A DNA stretch of 64,000 nt. Origin: Glutamicibacter sp002979865 (GTDB lineage: Bacteria > Actinomycetota > Actinomycetes > Actinomycetales > Micrococcaceae). The stretch lies in assembly GCF_050030965.1 (NCBI RefSeq), contig NZ_CP188297.1, forward strand, positions 620,001 to 684,000, given 5' to 3'. The first letter of the stretch is position 1; each line of letters opens with the position of its first letter. Shown piece by piece: positions 41,725 to 51,629 of this stretch. The translations under genes and the position numbers were made by a program. Under the pieces are notes generated by a model that searched no databases, was not told the DNA's origin, and worked only from the letters and a program-made list of their open reading frames with translations.

Positions 41725-42734
41725 TAATGCTCGTCCTGGTCCTTGCCGGCGGCCGGAGCGGAGTCTTCATTGCCACGGCGGGTTGGGGCCGGGACCTTGC
41801 GCAGCACCGAGGTGATGACCTGGGCGGAGGTGGTGCCGGTGAATTCCGCTTCCGGGTCCAGCACCAGGCGATGGGTGAAGATATAGGGCGCCAATTCCTT
41901 GATGTCATCCGGCAGCACGTACTTCCGTCCCTGGCTGGCAGCCCACACCTTGGCCGCGCGCACCATCGCCAGGGCTCCGCGGACCGAAACTCCCAAACGG
42001 GTTTCCGGAACTTCGCGGGTCGCTTCGCACAGCGCCGCGACGTACTCCAGCACGGCGGTGTCCACATGCACGGTGGTTGCCAGCTCGGCCATTTCCACCA
42101 CTGCTTCGGTAGTGATGATGGCGCTCAGCGCGGTCGAGCGGTCACGCTGGGTGCTGCCCGAAAGCAGCGCCACGGTGGCTTCCCGGTCCGGATACCCGAT
42201 GGAGGTCTTGATCAGGAAACGGTCCAGCTGGGCTTCGGGCAGCCGGTAGGTACCGGCCTGCTCGATCGGGTTCTGGGTGGCAATCACCATGAACGGGCGA
42301 GCCTGCGGGTAGGTGGTGCCATCGACGGTGACCCGCCCTTCTTCCATGACTTCCAGCAACGCCGACTGGGTCTTTGGAGACGCGCGGTTGATCTCATCGG
42401 CCAGCACGAGGTTGGCGAAGATCGGTCCATGGTGGAAGTCGAACTGCCCGCTGCGCTGGTCGTAGATGGTGATGCCGGTGACGTCCGAGGGCAACAGGTC
42501 CGGGGTGAATTGGATGCGAGAGTTGCTGCCCCGCACCGTGGCGGCCAGCGAGCGGGCCAGCATGGTCTTGCCGGTGCCCGGTGCGTCTTCGAGCAGCACG
42601 TGCCCTTCGGTGAGCATGGCAGTTAGCACCAGCTTGATGGCCTGGTCCTTGCCCAGCACGGACAGTCCGACATTGGACACCAATTTGGCGAAGGTATCGC
42701 AGAACCAGTTGGCCTGCTCGATGCTCATGGTCAT
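41724..42734 (-). CDS. MoxR-family AAA+ ATPase
   Basis: The ~336-residue ATPase has Walker A LEDAPGTGKTMLARSLA, Walker B FANLVLADEINRASPKTQSA, sensor-1 MVIATQNPIEQAGTYRLPEA and the C-terminal lid. MoxR ATPases act as chaperones that mature or activate partner complexes, commonly with DUF58 proteins as here. ATG 42734 is taken as start; the frame extends upstream to 42845 but that part overlaps the end of the giant surface-protein gene. Ribosome site is weak. It lies 49 bp after the giant gene. Confidence 0.93.
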   Translation of the reverse strand: MTMSIEQANWFCDTFAKLVSNVGLSVLGKDQAIKLVLTAMLTEGHVLLEDAPGTGKTMLARSLAATVRGSNSRIQFTPDLLPSDVTGITIYDQRSGQFDFHHGPIFANLVLADEINRASPKTQSALLEVMEEGRVTVDGTTYPQARPFMVIATQNPIEQAGTYRLPEAQLDRFLIKTSIGYPDREATVALLSGSTQRDRSTALSAIITTEAVVEMAELATTVHVDTAVLEYVAALCEATREVPETRLGVSVRGALAMVRAAKVWAASQGRKYVLPDDIKELAPYIFTHRLVLDPEAEFTGTTSAQVITSVLRKVPAPTRRGNEDSAPAAGKDQDEH

Positions 42735-42783
42735 GGCAGTGTTTGTTCTTTCTGTACGTCTTGATGCTCGGCCGATGCCGCGC

Positions 42784-45700
42784 TTATCTGAAATTAACCC
42801 GGTCGGATTCCGTGCCGTCGATTTTCGCGAAGTACGGCTGGGCATATCCCGATTCGATCACGCATGGCAAGTCCTTGGAGGCCCGGCCATTGCCGTCGAC
42901 GTTGAAGGTCACGTAATTATCCGAGAACATTCCCTTGGAGTGGTAGCACTGCGCCAGGTAGGTGTGGGTGCCCGGGTCGAAGTCGTAGAGCTCCACGTGG
43001 TACTTGTAGCAGTTCGGCGGGCAGGTGGAGTTCGCGTAGCCGTTGTACAACGGTCCTTCGGACAGCTTCACCGAACGGGCCGGCTTAGGATTGGTCTGAT
43101 CCGTTTTGGACCAGGACTTGCTCTGGCCTTCGGTATCCGTTGCCACGATCTTAAGGGTGCGGCTGGTGGAGTAGCCCAGGTTGCTGACCTTCTCCGTACC
43201 GTCGTTAGCCGTGTTAGACCCGCCAATGGCTACCGTCTGGGTGACCTTGCGTCCGTTGGATTCGCCGGCGGCTGTATTCCAGCTGAAGGAAATCCAGTTA
43301 TCGCCATGCGACGAGGAAATCTTCGCGTTATCGCGCAGCGGACCGTAGGCGCTGGTCTGGTTGCTGGCCGGGCTGGGGTCTCCCGGGCCGGCAGCATTCA
43401 AGGCACGCACGCGCCAGGTATGCGCGGTGCCGTTGGAACCGGTGTCGATCACCGAGCCGGGGCCGCCGAAGGACTGCCACCCTCCGCCATCGGCGGAGTA
43501 CTGGTATCCGGTGATCTTCGAGCCGTTGGCCGCAGGAGCCTGGAAGCCCAGTTGCACCATGCGATTGGCGCCGGTGGCCTTGGCGCTCACGCTGGACACG
43601 GCCTTTGGACGCCCGTACGGGGTCACCGCCACCGAATTCGAGCTCTGTTCCGAGCTGCCCTTGCGGTTGGTTGCCGCGATGGTGAAGGTGTAGGAACCCG
43701 AGGTGCTCAGGCCGGTGACCGACTGGCTGGTCTGGTTGGCCGCAATGGAGCCAATGGTCTTCTCCAGGGTTCCGGACTTGTAGACGCGCAGGGCATAGCC
43801 GGTGATCGGTGCGCCATTGGTGCCCGGTGCGTTCCAGGCGACGTTGACCACGCCGCCATCCACCGCGGATTCCTTGCGGGCCGCGGTGGGGGCGGACGGC
43901 TTGAACGGCTTGCCAGCCGGGGTCACGGCTGCCGAGTAGGCGCTGAAGGCCGATGGCTTCGACGCCTTGTTCACCGCACGCACGCGGACCTGGTAATCGG
44001 TGCCGTTCTTCAGGCCCTTCCAGGTATAGGAAGTGCCGGTAATGCCGGTGACCTGGGTGACGCCGTTGGCCGGTGCCGGGGAGATCTCCAAGGTGTAGCT
44101 CTGGATGGCCGAACCCCGGCTGGCGGGGGCAGTCCACTTGAAGGCCGCCTGCTGGTCGCCGTCGGTGCCGGTCGGGGCGGCAGGCTGTTCGGGTTCCACG
44201 TCCGGTCGGGCATCGGCTGACGGCGCCGAGGCCGGGGACTGGCCGATCTCGTTGGCGGCGGTCACCGTGAAGTTGTATACGGTGTCGTTGGCCAGCGGGG
44301 TGATGGTGCAGGTGGTGGTGGCGCACCGCTGGGTGTGCCCGCCGCCGGTCACGGTGTAGTGGGTGATCTGCGAGCCGTTGTTGGCCGGTGGATCCCACTG
44401 CAGCACAGCCTTCTCATCCCCGGTGGACTGGACGCGTGGCAGGCCCGGGGCTTCCGGGGCGCCCTTGACGTTCAGCGTCACGGTACCGATGACGTTGCGT
44501 GCCACGTCTTCGGTGACATCGCCAATGGTGTATTCCACCCGCATGGTGCCCACGAAGTTGTCCTTCGGGGTGATGGATACCTTGTCGCCGCTCGTTTCCA
44601 CTTCCCCGGTGTCTTCCAGGGCGCGGGCGTTGATCAGGCGCAGCGGGCCTTCATCCGCGTACGGGTTGTGGTCGTTGGCCAGCACATCGACCACTTCGGT
44701 CTTGCCCTGGGCCGCATCGGCCACGTTATCGGCCACAGCTACCGGCAGCTCGCGGACCGAGCCGGTCACGGTGATGTTCATGGCGGCCGGAACCGGCGGG
44801 TTCACACCGTCGCTGACCGTGACGGTGACGGTACCGGTGGTGCCCTTCGGGGTCGAAGCTCCGGCGCTGACCTTCAGGTTATGCTCTTCGACCAGTTCGG
44901 CCTGGACACCTTGGATATCCACCGAAGAGATGGCGAACTTCAACTTCGGAACGTCGTCTTCATTGGCATCGTTGGCGGCCATGCGCAGGTCCAGGAAGGC
45001 TGGCTCCTCGCCCTGGCCCACGGCCAAGGCATTGGCCTGCAGGGTCGGAGCGAAGTTCTCTTCCTGCGGCTGCTCTTCTTCCTCTTCCTCTGGCTCTTCC
45101 TCCTCCGGTTGGCCTTCCTCGTTCTGGTTCTGGCGTTCCTCGGAATCGTTCTGGCGCGGAGCCGGGGTGACATTGATTGGCAGGGTCAGCTTGGACTTCA
45201 GGCCCATTTCATCGTCGGGGCCGGTGCCGTCGGTGACTTCGAAGCTGACGGTAGCCGAGCCGTCGAAATCGACCGGTGCACGGAAGGAAAGCTCGGTGGC
45301 GGACTTGACCAGCTCGCCGTCGTTTTGCGGCATCGAGGCCACCGACTCTTCGGTGGTCAAGCGCGGGGTGCGTCCCTCGCGGACGAGGACCAGGTCATCC
45401 AGGTTCAGTGGCAGGACCTGTCCCGCCTCGACCTGCAGATTCAGCCCGCTGCGCAGGATTGGCCGTGCTCCGGCGGTGCCTGGCACATGGACGAAGGCAG
45501 TAGAAGCCAGTTCGTCGGGGTCGGTCAGGGTGTAGGCAATGATCTGCGCGTCCTCGGTGGCGGTGACGACCAGGCCATCTTCGGTGACTTGGGCAGTAGA
45601 CGGGTTATCCGGCAAGCTGATCTCCAATTCGCTGGAGCTGCCATCCGGGTCCTCGTCATTGCGCAAGATATCTACGGTCACTTGTTCATCGCCGATGACT

Positions 45701-48700
45701 TCTTCCAAGGAAACCCGGTCATCGCGGGCAATGGGCGCCAGCAGCTGGGCCTCTGGATCGGACTTGATGCTCAGCGTGCCCGCCGCGGTACCGCCGCGGC
45801 CGTCGGAAATCATGTAGCGCACCGAAACGTTGCCGTCTTCCGGGGGCGAGGTCAGGGTGACGCGGCCGTCAATGACTTCCACCTCCGTGCTGGCTTCGGT
45901 GGAGACTTCGCTCATCAAGGCGATCGGGTCGCCATCCGGGTCGGTGTCGTTGTCCATCACGTCCACCGCCACCGGGCGGTTGGGGCGCACGGTCAAGAAG
46001 TCGTTGACGGCAACCGGGGAATTATTCGATTCGGCAAGCGGTGCCACGCCGATCTTGATCGTGCCGGTGGCGCGGGCACCCAAACGGTCTTCCACCACGT
46101 AGCTGAATTCATCGGTGCCCGAGGCATCGGGGTTGGCCGTGTAGTCGATGGAGGCCCCGCGGATCTTCGCGGTGCCCATGCGCGGGGAATCGCCGAATTG
46201 CACGAGGGAGACCGAGTCGCCATCGGGGTCGATAGCGTCAATCGGGATCAGCACGTTGGTGCTGGAGCCGGCGAAGACCCGCCCGGTGACTGGTTCCGGG
46301 TTCGGCGGGGTGTTCTTTTCCAGGTCATTGGCTTCTGCCTCGGGCAGGACGTTGAAGGTGACGCTGGCGCTGGTTTCCTGGCCATCAGGTCCTGCCACGG
46401 TGTAGACCGCGGAAACCTGCTTGGCCTTGCCGCCAAAGTCGCCGGCGCGGAATCGAATCGTTTCGTCGGCAACCGAGATCAGGGACCCTTCTCCCAGATC
46501 ATCAGCTTCTTCCAGCTCGGGACGCAAGAGCAGCTCTCCGCCGTTCGGGTGGATGTCGTTTTCCAGAACCTTGACGGTGGCCACGTCGTTCTCGCGGACG
46601 GTGACGGTGTCCGGGTTGGCCTGCGGCGGATCCATGCGTGGTGGTGCCGGAATCGGAATCACGCGGATGGAACCGGTCGCTTCACGAGAGCCATTGGACA
46701 CGGTGTAGCTAATGGTGGTCGGGTCGGTGAGGCCGCGCACGTCGGTGATGCGGACAAAGGTATTGCGTTCTACGGAGGTGGAGAACGGCTTGTCGCTGGC
46801 GGTCTGCACGCCGGTTACCACCAGTACGCCACCGGCCGGGTCGGTGTCGTTGCCCAGCACGTTGACCAGTACATCCTGGCCGGCAGGCAGCAAGGCGACA
46901 TCGCGTACCGCGATCGGATCCTCGGCATTTTCTTCCGGCTTCTTGATATCGATGCGGGCCAGGCCCGGGGCGCTGGCCGGGCCGTTGGTGGCCATGTATT
47001 CAACGTAGTAGGTTCCGGCGCGTTCGGCGCGCGCGGTCACGGTTCCGGTCTGTGCGTTGGTTTTGATTTCCAACCCGGGAACATCATCCACCCCGGCCAG
47101 CCGCAGTCCGTCTCCGCTGGGATCAGTGTCATTGTCCAGCGGGGAGAAACTGGCGGATTCATTGATATTGGCCACCACATGATCGGTCGCGGTCACCGGT
47201 TTCACGGTGGCGTCGGCCAAGACCTCGATCAGTACCCGGCCCTTGGTGCCCTCCTGCCCGTCGGAAACCTGGATGGCCAATTCCTTTTGCCCCAGCTTCT
47301 TTCCGTCATCCTGGAAGGTCAAGGTGCCATCGGGTTGGACGCGGATCACGTCATCGCCATCGGAGGTTCCACCGAGCAAGCGGAGGTCATCGCCTTCCGC
47401 GTCGGTCCAGTCAGCGAGCACGTTGTGGCTGACTGACTCGCCCTGCTGCACGCGCAGCACGGTGGTGCGCTTTTGTTCCGGAGCCTCGTTGGTTTCATCG
47501 TCCACCACGTTCAGCTTGACGGTCGCGGTGTCCTGTCCCCCGCGGCCGTCTTTGGTGGTGTAGGAAAAACTCGCGCCGCCCCTGGCATCTTCGGGGACCA
47601 CAATCTGGAATCCGGTGCCGTCATGGACCGGCTGCACGGCACCTACCGAGGGCGCAGCGCCTTCCAGGTTCGCGGTCAGCAAATCGCCGTCCGGATCCAC
47701 GTCGTTATAGAGCACCGGCAGCAAGGTGGTGCGGCCGGGGCGTACCGAATAGCTGTCGTCCTCGGCGATCGGCTTCTTGTTTTCCTCGGTGCGGTTGGGC
47801 AGCTCGATGGCGTCGGTGATTTCCTTGGTTTCTTCTTCCTTGGCTTCGCCCTTGCCAGCAGGCGGTTCCAGATCACTCCAGTTGCTGACGATTTCCATGC
47901 CTTCATTGGCCAACCAGACTTGCCCCGAATGCACGTCGTTGAGCACGACCACGTCCCGGTTGACGCGGAACGCCAGTTCAGCGCCTTCTGGCATTTCCGG
48001 AATTGCGGTGCTCTGGTTATGTGCCGGGTCATCGCAGAAGCGCAGATACTCGCCGCTGGTCTGCCAGGCCGCGTAGGTGCACGTTCCCACGCGCACCGGC
48101 TGGATAGGGGTGCCAGCGGTTTCCAACTGCTCATAGTTGGTGTCCTTGCCGGACAGGCTCACCGTTGCCAGCGACTGGTCCAGGGCCACAGCAATGTTCT
48201 CGGCTGCCGGGCCCGGAGACTGGATCCGGGCGTTGGCAGGATTCTCGAGAATTGCGGAGTTGCCCTCCGAGGTGACCAGTTCGCCGGTGGCTTCATCGAA
48301 GACCACGCCGATCTTGCCGACGGACGAAAGCTGCGGCTCCTTCATTTCGGCCAGTTCCGGAATTTCGAATTCCTGGGCGAGTTCGGCTTTCCCATCGTCG
48401 TCCAGGGTGAAGCTGGAAAGGGTTCCTGCGCCGAGGTCTGCGGCCCAGATGGTGTCGTCGGCGCCAACCACGGCGGCGACTTCGCCCTTGGACTCGATCA
48501 GCGGTTCGGCGCCTTCGCCCTTGAAATCGGCAATCTGTTCGAGGTTGCTGGCCTGGACAGTTCCGTGTTCCGCGTCGGTGACGGCGACAACGGACGCACC
48601 GAAGGAGAAGGATGAGTTGGCTGGCAGGTTGTTATCGCCAGCAAATTGCACCATCGCGGGGTCAATAGTGGTCAGCGAGGCCTGTTCCAGGTTGCGTACC

Positions 48701-48978
48701 AGCACGCTTTCTTCATGCTGCACCAGGTCATAGTTGGCCAGCGGGGTGGCAACGCCACCGTCGATGGTGCGCGACTGGTAGTTGACATGCCCGATCTTGC
48801 CTTCGGACTGATTGACTACCCAGACACCACCGTCGTTTAGTTCCACGTCAGCTGTTTCAAAGCCCGGATAGATAATGGCGCCGGTGACGGCAAGGGCCGC
48901 CACGACTGGGATCGCAGTCACCTTGAACCCGGTGCTTTTGAGCAGTCCAGTCCATCCGGTCGAAGCGGCTTTGGCCAT
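42784..48978 (-). CDS. Giant surface protein with Ig-like and Fn3 repeats (2064 aa)
   Basis: The 2064-residue protein has one N-terminal membrane helix (about 18-38) and no LPXTG anchor, so most of it should lie outside, fixed by its N-terminus. Residues 40-400 look like beta-propeller blades (GGVWVVNQSEGKIGHV, VAVVGADDTIWAADLGAG). From about 400 to 1500 follow Big_9/cadherin-like repeats marked by LYNDVDPDGDLL, LGNDTDPAGG, LENDIHPNGGE, MDNDTDPDGDP and LRNDEDPDGSS, with probable calcium-binding Asp, broken by a Glu-rich segment near 1290. About five Fn3 domains (1510-1970) and a Cys-containing end (TCPPNCYKY) complete it. It is the first gene of the locus. Confidence 0.88.
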   Translation of the reverse strand: MAKAASTGWTGLLKSTGFKVTAIPVVAALAVTGAIIYPGFETADVELNDGGVWVVNQSEGKIGHVNYQSRTIDGGVATPLANYDLVQHEESVLVRNLEQASLTTIDPAMVQFAGDNNLPANSSFSFGASVVAVTDAEHGTVQASNLEQIADFKGEGAEPLIESKGEVAAVVGADDTIWAADLGAGTLSSFTLDDDGKAELAQEFEIPELAEMKEPQLSSVGKIGVVFDEATGELVTSEGNSAILENPANARIQSPGPAAENIAVALDQSLATVSLSGKDTNYEQLETAGTPIQPVRVGTCTYAAWQTSGEYLRFCDDPAHNQSTAIPEMPEGAELAFRVNRDVVVLNDVHSGQVWLANEGMEIVSNWSDLEPPAGKGEAKEEETKEITDAIELPNRTEENKKPIAEDDSYSVRPGRTTLLPVLYNDVDPDGDLLTANLEGAAPSVGAVQPVHDGTGFQIVVPEDARGGASFSYTTKDGRGGQDTATVKLNVVDDETNEAPEQKRTTVLRVQQGESVSHNVLADWTDAEGDDLRLLGGTSDGDDVIRVQPDGTLTFQDDGKKLGQKELAIQVSDGQEGTKGRVLIEVLADATVKPVTATDHVVANINESASFSPLDNDTDPSGDGLRLAGVDDVPGLEIKTNAQTGTVTARAERAGTYYVEYMATNGPASAPGLARIDIKKPEENAEDPIAVRDVALLPAGQDVLVNVLGNDTDPAGGVLVVTGVQTASDKPFSTSVERNTFVRITDVRGLTDPTTISYTVSNGSREATGSIRVIPIPAPPRMDPPQANPDTVTVRENDVATVKVLENDIHPNGGELLLRPELEEADDLGEGSLISVADETIRFRAGDFGGKAKQVSAVYTVAGPDGQETSASVTFNVLPEAEANDLEKNTPPNPEPVTGRVFAGSSTNVLIPIDAIDPDGDSVSLVQFGDSPRMGTAKIRGASIDYTANPDASGTDEFSYVVEDRLGARATGTIKIGVAPLAESNNSPVAVNDFLTVRPNRPVAVDVMDNDTDPDGDPIALMSEVSTEASTEVEVIDGRVTLTSPPEDGNVSVRYMISDGRGGTAAGTLSIKSDPEAQLLAPIARDDRVSLEEVIGDEQVTVDILRNDEDPDGSSSELEISLPDNPSTAQVTEDGLVVTATEDAQIIAYTLTDPDELASTAFVHVPGTAGARPILRSGLNLQVEAGQVLPLNLDDLVLVREGRTPRLTTEESVASMPQNDGELVKSATELSFRAPVDFDGSATVSFEVTDGTGPDDEMGLKSKLTLPINVTPAPRQNDSEERQNQNEEGQPEEEEPEEEEEEQPQEENFAPTLQANALAVGQGEEPAFLDLRMAANDANEDDVPKLKFAISSVDIQGVQAELVEEHNLKVSAGASTPKGTTGTVTVTVSDGVNPPVPAAMNITVTGSVRELPVAVADNVADAAQGKTEVVDVLANDHNPYADEGPLRLINARALEDTGEVETSGDKVSITPKDNFVGTMRVEYTIGDVTEDVARNVIGTVTLNVKGAPEAPGLPRVQSTGDEKAVLQWDPPANNGSQITHYTVTGGGHTQRCATTTCTITPLANDTVYNFTVTAANEIGQSPASAPSADARPDVEPEQPAAPTGTDGDQQAAFKWTAPASRGSAIQSYTLEISPAPANGVTQVTGITGTSYTWKGLKNGTDYQVRVRAVNKASKPSAFSAYSAAVTPAGKPFKPSAPTAARKESAVDGGVVNVAWNAPGTNGAPITGYALRVYKSGTLEKTIGSIAANQTSQSVTGLSTSGSYTFTIAATNRKGSSEQSSNSVAVTPYGRPKAVSSVSAKATGANRMVQLGFQAPAANGSKITGYQYSADGGGWQSFGGPGSVIDTGSNGTAHTWRVRALNAAGPGDPSPASNQTSAYGPLRDNAKISSSHGDNWISFSWNTAAGESNGRKVTQTVAIGGSNTANDGTEKVSNLGYSTSRTLKIVATDTEGQSKSWSKTDQTNPKPARSVKLSEGPLYNGYANSTCPPNCYKYHVELYDFDPGTHTYLAQCYHSKGMFSDNYVTFNVDGNGRASKDLPCVIESGYAQPYFAKIDGTESDRVNFR

Positions 48979-49329
48979 CTAGAGGTCAGTCCTTGGTTTG
49001 CTGGTACGAGTGTGCGCCAGAATCAGGCCTTATTCCCCATAGCCAGACTCAATGCCCTCCAATTCTAACGAACTGACAAAACCTCCGCCATGGAGAGTTC
49101 TCCCCATGGGCACTGACTGGGCGATTCATCAACGCAATACAATTCGCGTGCTTCATCTTCATCAGCGGGAACCGCCTATGCGACCGCAGATGCCCTTTGA
49201 TTCCTTTTCGGCAGGTCCAGCGGCATAACCCGCGCCTGGAAGCACCTGCTAGACGACCGCGGAAGCAGTTCAGAACGAACCTGCGCAAAAGTCTTCAACA
49301 AATCTTTCATATCAACTACTGTTAGTTAC
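48979..49329. other. Intergenic region between giant surface gene and DUF885 gene
   Basis: This 351-bp divergent region holds no convincing gene. A 79-codon minus-strand frame (49049-49288) has an Arg/Cys-rich translation and no ribosome site. TACTGT (49317-49322) is a likely -10 element 7 nt before the DUF885 start. No clear promoter was seen for the giant gene. Confidence 0.5.
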
Positions 49330-50997
49330 ATGACATCCTCTGCACCGCACCGCGAGCCTTCGGCAATCGACCAGATCGCCGAAGCCTTCTTCGCCAAGTC
49401 CCTTGAACTGACCCCGGAATGGGGAGTTTCCCTTGGCTTGCCAGGCTACGAGACCACCTATGGCGACTACTCCCCTGCTGGCACCACCCAGCAGATCAGC
49501 TTGCTGCGGGAGACTTTGGGCGCATTGGCCAACGCCACTGCGGTCGACGCAATTGACGAAGTCTCGCTTGACGCGATGACCGAGCGATTGAGCCTCGAAC
49601 TGGAAATCCTGTTCACCGGGCGCACCGAGCTGAATAATATCGCCAGCGCGGCACAGGAAATCCGCTCAATCATCGATTTGATGCCGCAGGAGTCCTCCGA
49701 GGACTACGCTTTCATCGCCCAGCGAATGTCCAACATTCCGGCTGCGATTGACGGCTACATCGCATCTTTGCGTGATTCCGCTTCAAATGATCTGGTTGCG
49801 GCGCAGCGCCAAGTGTCCATAGTGATCACGCAAACCACCGATTACGCCAAGGATGGCGGATTCTTCGACCAGTTGGCCACCTCCGGCACCGCAGTGGATA
49901 CCGCTTTGCAAGCACAGCTGGAAGCCGGAGCCGAAGCCGCGAAGAAGGCCTACCGCAAACTCACCGCGTACTTGCAAGATGAACTCCTGGCGCAGGCACC
50001 GGCCGAAGACGCGGTGGGCCGAGAGTACTACTCGCTGATGTCCCGCCGTTTCCTGGGCGCCGCAGTGGATTTGGAAGAGACCTATGCCTGGGGCGTCGGC
50101 GAACTCGATGCCATCATCGCCGAGCAGCGGCGCGTCGCCCAGCAGATCAAGCCGGGCTCCACGATCGAGGAAGCCAAGAAGATCCTCAACGAGGATCCGG
50201 CGCGCAAGCTCTCAGGCACCGACGCCTTGCGGGAGTGGATGCAGGGCAAGGCTGACCAGGCCATGGCGGACTTGTCGGGCAAGCACTTTGACATCCCGGC
50301 GCCAATGGACCGCATCGAATGCATGATCGCTCCGACCCAGGATGGCGGCGTGTACTACACCGGCCCATCAGAAGACTTCAGCCGCCCGGGACGGATGTGG
50401 TGGTCGGTTCCGCCTGGAGAAGATGAATTCACCACGTGGGCCGAGCTCACCACCGTCTATCACGAGGGCGTTCCCGGCCATCACCTGCAGATCGGCACAG
50501 CCCAAATGCAGGCTTCCACGCTCAACAGCTGGCGCAGATTGATGTGCTGGGTTTCCGGCCAGGGCGAAGGCTGGGCGCTGTACTCCGAACGCCTCATGCA
50601 CCAACTGGGCTACCTCGATGACCCGGGCGATTACATGGGCATGCTCGATGCGCAACGCATTCGAGCCGCGCGAGTGGTCTTTGATATAGGAGTTCACCTG
50701 GGCTTGGAAGTTCCTGCACAGTGGGGCACCGGCACCTGGAACGCCGAAAACGGCTATGAGTTCCTGGAGAAGAATCTGGACATGTCCACGGGTCAGCTGG
50801 ACTTCGAGTACAACCGCTATTTGGGATGGCCAGGCCAGGCTCCGTCCTACAAGATCGGCCAACGGCTCTGGGAGCAGATCCGCGACGATCTCGCGGCCGC
50901 CGAGGGCGAGGACTTCTCGCTCAAGGAATTCCATACCGCGGCATTGAAGCTCGGTTCAGTTGGCCTGGATACCTTGAAGCGCGCCCTAGTGAAGTAG
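49330..50997 (+). CDS. DUF885-family protein, putative metallopeptidase
   Basis: The 555-residue cytoplasmic protein belongs to DUF885, distantly related to M3/M32-like gluzincin peptidases. The zinc motif HEGVPGHHLQIGTAQMQ is intact near residue 380, with a downstream Glu in SGQGEGWALYSERLM, so peptidase activity is plausible. C-terminal FEYNRYLGWPGQAPSYKIGQ is highly typical of the family. Start 49330 lies 7 nt after TACTGT. It is a single-gene unit with a strong terminator at 51016-51043. Substrates are unknown. Confidence 0.9.
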   Translation: MTSSAPHREPSAIDQIAEAFFAKSLELTPEWGVSLGLPGYETTYGDYSPAGTTQQISLLRETLGALANATAVDAIDEVSLDAMTERLSLELEILFTGRTELNNIASAAQEIRSIIDLMPQESSEDYAFIAQRMSNIPAAIDGYIASLRDSASNDLVAAQRQVSIVITQTTDYAKDGGFFDQLATSGTAVDTALQAQLEAGAEAAKKAYRKLTAYLQDELLAQAPAEDAVGREYYSLMSRRFLGAAVDLEETYAWGVGELDAIIAEQRRVAQQIKPGSTIEEAKKILNEDPARKLSGTDALREWMQGKADQAMADLSGKHFDIPAPMDRIECMIAPTQDGGVYYTGPSEDFSRPGRMWWSVPPGEDEFTTWAELTTVYHEGVPGHHLQIGTAQMQASTLNSWRRLMCWVSGQGEGWALYSERLMHQLGYLDDPGDYMGMLDAQRIRAARVVFDIGVHLGLEVPAQWGTGTWNAENGYEFLEKNLDMSTGQLDFEYNRYLGWPGQAPSYKIGQRLWEQIRDDLAAAEGEDFSLKEFHTAALKLGSVGLDTLKRALVK

Positions 50998-51015
50998 CCT
51001 CCAGGAAATCGGCTT

Positions 51016-51043
51016 GGCGGTCCTGCTTATTGGCAGGACCGCC
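51016..51043 (+). terminator. Intrinsic terminator after the DUF885 gene
   Basis: GGCGGTCCTGC and GCAGGACCGCC form an 11-bp perfect stem with a 6-nt loop, 19 nt after the DUF885 stop, followed by ATTCGTTTTATC. It also lies 7 nt before the end of the convergent VOC gene and could act on both. Confidence 0.8.
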
Positions 51044-51050
51044 ATTCGTT

Positions 51051-51440
51051 TTATCCCTTGTAGCTGGAAATCTGGATCAGATTGCCACACGTGTCATCAA
51101 AGGTCGCAACCACGACGGGTCCGGCATCCGTCGGTTCTTGCGTGAACTTCACGCCCAGTGAGCTAAGACGCTCGAATTCCACCTGGACATCATCAACGGC
51201 AAAGGACGTTGCCGGGATGCCGTCTGCTTTCAGTGCTGAACGGTACGGCCCAACGGCAGGGTGTGCTGAAGGCTCCAGAAGCACTTCAGGACCTTGCTCC
51301 TGGTCCGCTGCAACAAGGGTCAGCCAGCTGTATTCGCCCACAGGTATATCGTGCTTGACCTTGAAGCCCAGCACCTCGGTATAGAACGCTTTAGCTTTCG
51401 CCTGATCATCCACGCACACACTAGTGATATAAACCCGCAT
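51051..51440 (-). CDS. VOC-family (glyoxalase-like) protein
   Basis: The 129-residue protein has the two beta-alpha-beta-beta-beta repeats of the vicinal oxygen chelate fold (MRVYITSVCVDDQAKAKAFY and ALKADGIPATSFAVDDVQVE). Members include glyoxalases, fosfomycin-modifying enzymes and extradiol dioxygenases; PhnB-like small proteins of this type have no assigned reaction. The final motif DTCGNLIQISSYK carries the usual C-terminal Gln metal-ligand position. AAGGA lies 5 nt before ATG 51440. Function cannot be narrowed. Confidence 0.82.
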   Translation of the reverse strand: MRVYITSVCVDDQAKAKAFYTEVLGFKVKHDIPVGEYSWLTLVAADQEQGPEVLLEPSAHPAVGPYRSALKADGIPATSFAVDDVQVEFERLSSLGVKFTQEPTDAGPVVVATFDDTCGNLIQISSYKG

Positions 51441-51629
51441 TATTTCCTTCTTTCAGTTCCGGCCCATGCAGCAACCACGGATTCCCCACGCCTTGCTGGC
51501 TTCTACCTTTCCATATGGTTCCGACAGGTCAAGATCACGGAAGCAGCACTGAAGAGCCCAGCTTCATATTCCAGGGAAAAACGATAACAAGCTATTGATT
51601 AACGATAGATAATAGCCGACAATCATTAG

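Noticed and set aside
44335..47436. Plus-strand open frame of over 1000 codons antisense to the giant surface protein gene
   Set aside because: It arises from GC-rich codon bias of the true minus-strand gene; its translation has no domain and is Gly/His/Arg/Val-rich. The minus strand shows clear Ig/Fn3 repeats.
49049..49288. 79-codon minus-strand frame upstream of the DUF885 gene
   Set aside because: No ribosome site or -10 spacing, Arg/Cys-rich translation, and it covers a probable promoter region.
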